Below, one piece after another: positions 57,283 to 64,000 of a stretch of 64,000 nt of DNA. The DNA lies in NCBI GenBank assembly GCA_027922465.2, contig BQMF02000159.1, positions 434,001 to 498,000 of the forward strand, written 5' to 3'. Source of the stretch: Turritopsis dohrnii (taxonomy: Eukaryota > Cnidaria > Hydrozoa > Anthoathecata > Oceaniidae). The notes below the pieces were generated by a model that saw only the letters and a list, made by a program, of their open reading frames with translations, was not told the DNA's origin and did no database searches. Each line of letters begins with the position of its first letter. The first letter of the stretch is position 1. The position numbers and the translations under genes are program-made.

Positions 57283-57476
57283 TGTAAAAGAAATATAAAT
57301 TTCTTTTTTAACCATTTTTAATTTATCTAGTTCTCAGACTCTTTTATGCATGCATCGGCGAGCCCGTGTCTGGTCGCGCTCTCTTCTTTGTTGGACTAGG
57401 AAAGAAAACATGCCATGTAAAGTTCGTGTAAATCTTCGTGTCCACGTTATTTTCCTCTTGTTCAAGAAAGTTTAAA
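57283..57476 (+). repeat. 3' LTR of the BEL/Pao element
   Basis: Begins TGTAAAAGAAATATAAATTT right after ACGGGGGGAG (polypurine tract) and ends around TTCAAGAAAGTTTAAA. It aligns with 43605-44198 once that copy's SINE is left out. Confidence 0.8.
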
Positions 57477-58673
57477 ATTGTTCTGTTTCTAAGAGAAAGT
57501 AGGGTCTTATTTTGAAGAGAGCTCTCTTATGCTCCGCAACATATAGCGAATACGTGATCCAATATCAGTGGAAATTTCTTTTGATTTTGAGTACCGCGTC
57601 CTCGGTACAAGTCTTTTTGGCGCGCAAAAAAACATATAATTAATCACACGAAAATCAGAGGTTTTTACTGACAATTTATTTAAACGAAGTCTTGACTGGC
57701 TTAAGTTAATCACAGATAAGTGGAAGGCAATCGAGTTAAAAGTTTATTAATTCGAACTTGCTCAGTTGATGAAAAAGAAGAGAAACATGCAAGACACCAT
57801 TTATATAACGAAAACAAAACATGCAACTTCTACAACAGTTATTTTAATAACCACTTTCACTGAATCCTGATTGCATATGAGTTCAATGATCATTTCTCTT
57901 ACAGTGTGTAAAATTTCTTTGATCGGGACGACGGCTTTCACTAGATATAGGGATTTATGTGGCACGCAAAGTTCGTTTATATTATCGTAATGTTCGGTCT
58001 TAAAGTCAAAAGATCGTCTAACTATGTTTTGAATTTTATGCATATTTTGTTTAATTTATTCTAAAATTGAGATTTCAAATTTCAAACAAGAACGACCAAA
58101 GTCGCTAAATCAGCGGCAAAAAAAATCCACTCAATGAAAGAAAGTAGTTCGTTTAGAAGTAACCTAAAAGGAAGGGAGAAGTGTGCGACTCCAGATGCAT
58201 TATACACAGATTCATAACTTCTGTACACTGTTCTCACTCTCATATATATGAAATGTATTCTCCATAAAAATGTATCTGCAGACCGGAAAATCGTTGCATA
58301 TCATAATTGTTTTTTCAGAGTCAACAAGTGTTTCGAGGTTGTCACAAGCATTGGGTCATATATTTTCTTTTCAAATGACTTATTCTCTGAAGTTCTCTGA
58401 AAATCAATAATTTCTGAATATTGCATCATTTTAAGACCATATATGGCTGGAAATACCCTAAATAGTTGATATTGTATACTTCTTCTGTCTCTGACTCAAA
58501 AGTTCAATTATTTTGTTATAGCCATTGATATTTTTCTTCTTAAATCATACATTGAGGTTGATAACTCTTGATTAGTGCTTTATATATACCTGAAATAGTA
58601 AAACCAAACAAATTATATTCGAAATAATTGATAAGATCATTATTGTGACATTCCCAAACAACATTTTTCAAAA
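57477..58673. other. Non-coding stretch with decayed exon-like sequence
   Basis: Minus-strand ORFs at 57507-57713 and 57801-58043 show no recognisable domain. Bases 58500-58640 resemble 18640-18760, including the splice-acceptor-like TTTTACTATTTCAG on the minus strand, but stops break the frame there. Confidence 0.4.
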
Positions 58674-58790
58674 GGGATTGTTCACAAATGACGTCAACCA
58701 TTTATTCAAGATTTTTGACCCGTCTGTCAACCTGCATCAACTTTGCGTTGCCCCCTCCCCCTCGGTTGACGTCATCGTTTGAGAAGTTTC
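58674..58790. mobile_element. MITE with GTTCACAAATGACGTCAAC end, partial copy
   Basis: AAAAGGGATTGTTCACAAAT with GACGTCAACC at the left, then CATCAACTTTGCGTTGCCCC and GGTTGACGTCATCGTTTGAG. It matches the right half of 29624-30143 in inverse orientation. Confidence 0.8.
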
Positions 58791-59337
58791 TTAAAGATTT
58801 GTGATTTACAAACATTGTCCTGTGTGGTGAAGTCCCTCAAACTGGATGCAAAGTCAAAATTAGACCTCACAAATGACGGAGGTTGTGGTCTACAAACGAA
58901 TCTGATCAATAGTCAACGCTTCGGGGTTGTGAGGACCATGCATAGCCCCAATTTTAATTATATATAAGGAAGCAAAAACAGTCTTCGAGGCACAGCCAAC
59001 GAAACACATTTGATTCAGGCAAGAAGGACATTTTTAGTGAAAAAATTGGGGGTGGAAAAAGGAAATATAGTCCCTAGTATGTTTTGCTGAGTGATGACTT
59101 TCTCTACCAAATTAGTGGCAGCTAAAATTGAAAGTTTATCGCCAGGTTGTCTTGTGAGAAGAGATGGGGGATACCTCTTCACAAAAAACCAATTGATGTA
59201 GAAAAACACACTGCCGCAAAAAAATCAATGCTTTATTGACCGGAATTCACGCTACTGAAATTTGATGTCGTGTGACCAGGGATAAAAAGAGCCATGTAAG
59301 CAGCACACAACGTGACGTCACTTTTGGCCGTTTTAGG

Positions 59338-59415
<78 letters not shown>
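59338..59415. repeat. (ATC)26 microsatellite
   Basis: Twenty-six perfect ATC triplets, 78 bases. On the minus strand this would encode a pure Asp or Met run, inside ORFs that have no other sign of being genes. Confidence 0.95.
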
Positions 59416-59417
<2 letters not shown>

Positions 59418-59609
59418 CGGGTAAACCAATATCTGCTGTTGCCTCGCGCCGCAGATAATAGGGAACTCGGGACTTTAAGCAAACACAACGGGTCATGTCT
59501 GTGACGGCATTTAATGAATGTTTAGACGTTGTCGTTCTGATTCGCGTATTAAATGAAAAATGGTTAAGCAAATCATGAGTCGAAACTGAGACGGGATATC
59601 AAAACAAAG

Positions 59610-60689
59610 ATGGCGTCTTTTCGAGACACACGCGAGGCACTCATGTTTGCTCTCAGTGACGGTGATTTAAACGACGAAGAATTCGCTTTACTGTACGATA
59701 TTAATAAAAGTAAAAACCCAGACTACCCATTTTGGAAGTATGACAAATTTGAACTTGATTTGATGACAGACGCGGAATGTTTTTCTGAGTTTAGATTTTA
59801 TCGCAATGACATTTATAGATTGGCCGAAACATTGAGAATCCCACAAGAAGTTACTTGTTATAATAGATCTGTGTTTGATGGAATTGAGTCGTTATGTGTG
59901 TTTTTAAAACGCTTTTCTTATCCTTCGCGATATTCAGATATGGTGGCATCCTTTGGAAGGCCAGTACCAGAATTATGCATGATGTCGAACCTGGTAATGG
60001 ATTTGGTATATGATAACTTTAATCACCTACTGGATACATTTAATCAACAATGGCTTTCCCCGGTGAATTTAGATTCGTACGCAACAGCAATCCATAATAA
60101 AGGAGCCCCCTTAGACTTTTGCTGGGGCTTTGTCGACGGAACAGTTAGACCTGTATGCAGACCAGGACATTACCAACGGATTTTATACAATGGACACAAG
60201 AGAATACATTCGATTAAATTTCAGTCTGTGGCAACTCCGAACGGCTTAATTGCGAATCTATACGGACCTGTAGAGGGGCGCAAACACGATAGTTCAATGT
60301 TGGCTATGTCAAATTTATATAATCTTCTTGTGCAACATAGCATACGCCCTAACGGAAACCCCTTGTGCATATATGGAGATTCGGCTTACCCCCTCCGCAT
60401 TCAACTTCAAGCTCCTTATCCAAACCGAAATCAGTTGACACGTGCACAAAAAGATTTTAATACAGCGATGAGCAAAGTACGGATGTCTGTAGAATGGGTC
60501 TTTAAAGAAATTGTCAATTATTTTGCTTTCTTGGATTTTAAGAAGAAACTTAAGATTGAATTAAGCGTAGTTGGGAAAATGTATAGAGTTTGCGCTCTCA
60601 TGACCAATGCTAGAACATGTTTATATCACTCACAAACATCTGATTATTTCGGCGTTGATCCTCCCCTACTAGAAGAATATTTCATTTAG
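59610..60689 (+). CDS. PIF/Harbinger transposase (DDE, HARBI1-type), intact
   Basis: Full-length ORF of 359 aa with no breaks. Nuclease for cut-and-paste transposition with a TWA target. An N-terminal region (residues ~1-130) with predicted helix-turn-helix (GIESLCVFLKRFSYPSRYSD) is followed by the DDE domain: first Asp in GFVDGT (D176), EGRKHDSSM (~222-230), second Asp in YGDSAYP (D257) and the Glu in MSVEWVFKEI (E295). The length agrees with HARBI1-like proteins (~350 aa). Start MASFRDTREALMF in an AGATGGCG context. AATAAA at 60773-60778. It converges with the Myb/SANT-like gene at 61743-62453, the usual two-gene set-up of Harbinger elements. A domesticated host gene is the alternative, but the partner gene makes a mobile element more likely. 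Confidence 0.93.
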   Translation: MASFRDTREALMFALSDGDLNDEEFALLYDINKSKNPDYPFWKYDKFELDLMTDAECFSEFRFYRNDIYRLAETLRIPQEVTCYNRSVFDGIESLCVFLKRFSYPSRYSDMVASFGRPVPELCMMSNLVMDLVYDNFNHLLDTFNQQWLSPVNLDSYATAIHNKGAPLDFCWGFVDGTVRPVCRPGHYQRILYNGHKRIHSIKFQSVATPNGLIANLYGPVEGRKHDSSMLAMSNLYNLLVQHSIRPNGNPLCIYGDSAYPLRIQLQAPYPNRNQLTRAQKDFNTAMSKVRMSVEWVFKEIVNYFAFLDFKKKLKIELSVVGKMYRVCALMTNARTCLYHSQTSDYFGVDPPLLEEYFI

Positions 60690-61742
60690 TCATTACGAAC
60701 AAATTTGGTAGTTGTTACAAACGAACTTGAAATTATTCTTGTACATCGGTCGAAAAAAACCTCACTCAATGAAATAAATGTTTTCGTTAATTCAATTTAT
60801 CTTCAAACAGATCGTGGGAGTGGTGTTCTAATGCCTTTTAAGGATTAGAGTCAATTTTGCGGACTTGGGATATGTTTTTGCCCCCTGGGAAAGTTAATGT
60901 TTAGAAAATAGTCAGAAAAAGAAAAATGGTTTCAAAAATTTTTCAACCCTTTTTGCTAAAATAGATGGAGAACATTTCATAGCTTAAAATTTTTAAATTC
61001 ATCAAACGACACTGCTGCTAAGTGGGCTCCGATGGTCGGTCCCTCTACTAACAGAACCTCTTACCATTCACTTATTAGGTTTTTACGTTTAATAACCGAT
61101 TGTACGCAATGGGTAACAATGTTCGTTTAGGAATCGTCTTTCCCAAAAGTGAGTTATAAAACTAATTTACCATGGTTACTAATTTACGTTTCTTTTAACA
61201 AATCTCGCTAGAAAGTACAATACAACTCTTTTTTTGCAACCTTTTACAAGTGTATGTATATGAGCATTATTCGTTACAAATGTATGTGGCAAACAGGGCT
61301 CCATTTAGTTGTTGGACATAAGTTCGCACCGGCTCTTTTTCGCCAAAAATCAGTGAAAAGGTTTATATTGTGTATTTTGACAAAAATAAGTCAGTCTGAA
61401 CCAATGACCGGACACTAAATCGAGCCGTCTGGCTGTCTTCAGATCGTTTCAAAAAACTGAGTTGAACTGAACCTCGACAAAAGTTAAAGCAGCAGAAACG
61501 CCAAGAATTACTTTCGATGTTCGAATGACATTCTATTTCTATATAGTTAAACGGCTAAAAAGAATAAGACAGTAGTGGATTTCTGTGAAAAAAAATTTCC
61601 AGGAATTATAATCGATATCAAACTACAGAAAACTGCAGTCTGTTTTCCAGTGACTTTTATGACTTTACAAGACATCGTTGTTCTGCAAAAAATAAAAATA
61701 AACGTAACAATATTAACAATATATCAAAACAAATGCGTTTTC
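60690..61742. other. Spacer between the two Harbinger genes
   Basis: Holds the poly(A) signal of the transposase at 60773 and otherwise only short ORFs. Both genes read towards this spacer. Confidence 0.5.
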
Positions 61743-62453
61743 TCAGTTTTTGCTGTTTTGAAGTAAGTTAGCTATGACAGCCATGAACTGTCGATTTTGT
61801 TGCTGTTGCAATTGCATTTGTGCTGTGATGCTGGCGAAAAAATTGCTTTGTTGTTCTGCTCGCATCTGCTGATCTTGTCGCACGTTTTCTAATTCTAATT
61901 TGCGTAATTCTCTATCGTTTTCTGCTTTTTCTCTCAAGTACTCCAGGGTATCAGATCCAGAGGATCTTCTTCTTTTAGCAGCAGGTGCACTTTCGTCACC
62001 TTCACGAGCTTTTCGTGCTTTCGTTTCTGCAAAAGTTTCTAACGCCTTTTTACGAAGGTCTTCTGCTTGCGAATTCTCCTTTTCCTTACTTTCTTGTTCT
62101 TGATTGATTTCTTCCTCGCAAACTTTCATTCTTTCTAACGCATCAAAAATTGCATCGTCTAACGGAGTTCTTTCAGGGCTAATTCCTGTTGCTTGCTCCT
62201 CCTTTCGTTGTTTAGCAAGATATTGGGCAATCAATAAATCGAACCGTTCCCGAACTGCACGTGCATCCACCTTGAAGTAAGTTTCATCGGTCGAAGCTTC
62301 ATTTAAATGTTCGGCAACAAGCTTCCAAGACTTACCACGTTCTTTTGTTCTTGGCTTAAACTGATAGGGTTCCAAAAGCAGCACCTCCCGAATTAAAAGC
62401 TCGTCCTTGACACCGTTCCACACCATTATTTTTCTCCTCGAAGCGTTGGCCAT
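61743..62453 (-). CDS. Myb/SANT-like DNA-binding partner protein of the Harbinger element
   Basis: 236-codon ORF starting MANASRRKIMVWNGVKDELL, an in-frame ATG at 62474 being a less likely start. Residues ~8-80 form a Myb/SANT-like domain (WNGVKDELLIREV; SWKLVAEHLN; DARAVRERFDLLIAQYLAKQ). It continues as a charged coiled coil with a basic KRRR stretch (nuclear signal) and a Gln-rich end (MQLQQQQNRQFMAVI). In PIF/Harbinger elements this second protein binds DNA and carries the transposase into the nucleus. No frame breaks. Its convergent position with an intact transposase supports this role. Confidence 0.85.
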   Translation of the reverse strand: MANASRRKIMVWNGVKDELLIREVLLLEPYQFKPRTKERGKSWKLVAEHLNEASTDETYFKVDARAVRERFDLLIAQYLAKQRKEEQATGISPERTPLDDAIFDALERMKVCEEEINQEQESKEKENSQAEDLRKKALETFAETKARKAREGDESAPAAKRRRSSGSDTLEYLREKAENDRELRKLELENVRQDQQMRAEQQSNFFASITAQMQLQQQQNRQFMAVIANLLQNSKN

Positions 62454-62474
62454 TTTGCCTGCAAGAAAATACAA

Positions 62475-63145
62475 AATAGACGAACGGTTCAGACAACATA
62501 AGACACATAAAATAACTTGTGAAAAAGTACAACTCCTGCTCGAAACTCAAATTAAGGTTACATCGACCAGCTATCTACCAATCATAGAAATTTCCGACCA
62601 AGCAAAAATTTTTCCAATGCTTTGTTTTGATTGTGATCGAGTGTGATCAAAAAATCAAAACATCAACACGTGAAACCACAAAAAGAACATGTTAATCTCT
62701 ATTTATGACTCAAACAAATAAATCAGAAGATTTATTTTACAGAAGATATCACTTTTATTACTTTTTCATAAAATTTAATCACTTTTCCATAAAATTCAAA
62801 ATAAAAAACACTCACGTTTTCCTGAGAACGTCTATGGTTGCTCAAATGTAGCAATATTCAATGAAGTATTTTATATTTTCAATCATACAATATTATCTAT
62901 CGAAATGAAATATTCGGTGAGATTTATTAATATGCTATATTTATAATGCTCGTTGTATATATTATATATAAGTTATCATATGTTCACGATATTTTATCAG
63001 GTTTGTGACTTCTTATATATGCAATGGATTGAAATTATATTCAACCACACAATATATGGTCAACGAAATACTAGTTTGTAATCTGGTCTGGAAATTGAAC
63101 AGGTAATATCGTTTGGCTTAATTTTCGCGGGAACTAGAAAAAAAT
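62475..63145. other. AT-rich stretch, likely right flank of the Harbinger element
   Basis: Presumed promoter of the Myb-like gene and the end of the element. I searched by eye for terminal inverted repeats matching the left side (58.9-59.6 kb) and found none. Confidence 0.35.
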
Positions 63146-63409
63146 ATGGCGGCAGCTACAGTAAACATCATTCATAGAGATCCATCTATTCAGGAATTTT
63201 TCCATCAAATAGCCCTTTTAGTAAATCGTATTGGGCAAAAGGATTATTCTTTGGATGAGTTAAGTGTGTTCTCAGTGGTTCTGGACAAAATGATCGTCAC
63301 GCTACTTGCTTTTCAACAGGACTATTACCAATCAGCTAGTCTGCTTTCTCTTCTAATGAAGCGTTTGAAAATATTCGCAGAGGAAATAAAAAGAAAAAGC
63401 TGGCCTTAA
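63146..63409 (+). CDS. Possible small protein or first coding exon, 87 codons
   Basis: Opens with ATGGCGGCAGC in a good start context. The sequence (MAAATVNIIHRDPSIQEFFH, then helical SLLSLLMKRLKIFAEEI) looks amphipathic-helical and is not low complexity. It ends at TAA after KRKSW P. No family recognised and no poly(A) signal or downstream exon found. The start resembles that of the fragment at 1473 in style only. Confidence 0.3.
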   Translation: MAAATVNIIHRDPSIQEFFHQIALLVNRIGQKDYSLDELSVFSVVLDKMIVTLLAFQQDYYQSASLLSLLMKRLKIFAEEIKRKSWP

Positions 63410-64000
63410 AACACGACTGGCAGCTACTTGTTGATTTGAGCTGAAGTTTGACAAGATTCGTCCTGCTAGGATGACCTGCACGATTTTAGATTTCGAGGAC
63501 CAGACAGTTTAAAACACAGACTATACAACGCAAGGTTATTATATAAGTAGTTACTATAAAAATTATGATTTAAATGGAATATGGTTTATTGAACACGAAG
63601 ACATTTTGCTGAACATATTAAATACATATTTCATTGAATATGTTCGATTTTTTATTGAATATGTAATGTGTCGTTGAACATAAATATAGTATCACTGAAC
63701 AATACGAATTATTAATCTACTAGTATCCCGGGTAAAAACTTTTTACCGAACTTAACTTCGAAAAGGATGGGTCAAAATCGCCTTTCCCGTGAACAATCCC
63801 CGTGATGAAAATTTCAATTTAGGAATTGGAAACCGAAAATGTAACCATGTTGTTGAGCTCGAAAAACTGATCAAAAAAATGTATGGGATCCTTTCGCTAC
63901 GACCAACCGTTAGAGAGATATCGCTGATCAAAGATTTCGATGACGTCATATCCGCAGTACCAAATAAAATTTAGGCCCAAATGATGCGTCACCCCATCAC
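63410..64000. other. Right edge, no gene supported
   Basis: Bases 63550-63710 have repeated TTGAACA/ATTGAATATG words. The 61-codon plus-strand ORF at 63789 runs close to the window end and may continue, but no domain is visible. Confidence 0.4.

Larger units (their letters stand above)
53172..57476 (+). mobile_element. Decayed BEL/Pao LTR retrotransposon
   Basis: Order of remains: gag start at 53172 (MAATDKQINKQKGLSTQFN), gag core at 54104-54313 (GLRKLYNDVETCLRNLASL), zinc-knuckle residues in broken frames at about 54440-54620 (KCVYC, CFVCSGG), protease-like SGSQRSYISEKF in another frame (about 54790), the FVGVDYYHNLLEKF block (55100), then an abrupt jump to the integrase. The reverse transcriptase and RNase H regions are absent. 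Integrase remains at 55847-56720 include GLDYAGPLYV and SPWWGGFYEKL; the last domain is at 56940-57130. Many stops and frameshifts: not functional. A purine-rich tract (ACGGGGGGAG) precedes the 3' LTR. No matching 5' LTR was found next to gag. Confidence 0.88.

Noticed and set aside
43605..57476. One giant BEL element that captured the STRA6-like gene between its LTRs
   Set aside because: The two LTRs differ by about 20 percent, no gag follows the first primer-binding site and the STRA6-like gene has its own acceptor and poly(A) signal; two separate elements are simpler.
59233..59571. Protein with a 27-residue Asp run
   Set aside because: The run comes from a perfect ATC microsatellite and the other two frames also translate it; nothing else in the ORF supports coding.
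58900..63100. Terminal inverted repeats of the Harbinger element
   Set aside because: Looked for by eye on both sides and not found; I therefore annotate only the genes.

Overview
This is an AT-rich stretch of animal (metazoan) nuclear DNA. Genes carry many short exons with GT-AG introns, there are AATAAA poly(A) signals, and the space between genes is packed with transposons: tRNA-derived SINEs, BEL/Pao LTR retrotransposon parts, piggyBac, PIF/Harbinger, hAT-, pogo- and Mutator-like pieces, and many MITEs. The gene set and a 'GLGEKK' exon of a kind I associate with cnidarian and fish genes suggest an invertebrate such as a cnidarian, but the sequence alone does not settle the species.

Region by region. 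1-1.8 kb holds a two-exon minus-strand gene fragment inside a short inverted repeat. 1.9-11.8 kb is a nearly complete CPSF2 (CPSF100) gene on the minus strand. I traced 20 in-frame exons (724 codons) by phase and homology; only the last ~30 residues are missing from the window. Its introns hold at least eight copies of one ~120-bp palindromic MITE, a hAT-like element, a 53-bp minisatellite and a microsatellite at a splice acceptor. 12-22.5 kb is gene-poor and transposon-rich: two ~0.95-kb elements in opposite orientation and a nested pair of elements. 22.6-25.6 kb is a 'TACCTTATCGGGG' element whose own ORF is split by a piggyBac copy with perfect TTAA duplications; the piggyBac transposase has one intron and one internal stop codon. 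25.7-27.6 kb is a two-exon amino-acid transporter (minus strand).

28-49 kb is mostly non-coding: several MITE families, a 3.6-kb Mutator-like element with ~430-bp inverted repeats and an 11-bp target duplication, two SINEs, a BEL-type LTR with a primer-binding site, and a small ORF with a C-terminal membrane anchor. 49.8-51.4 kb is one large exon of a STRA6-like multi-pass membrane receptor. 52.7-57.5 kb holds a THAP-like remnant and a decayed BEL/Pao element that has lost its reverse transcriptase region. 59.6-62.5 kb is a convergent PIF/Harbinger pair, intact DDE transposase plus Myb/SANT-like partner, which looks capable of coding for a working element.

Host genes supported: CPSF2 (mRNA 3'-end processing), an SLC32/36/38-type transporter and a STRA6-like receptor. 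They share no pathway; the window is best read as an ordinary host locus heavily remodelled by mobile DNA. I found no operon, CRISPR array or defence-like system.
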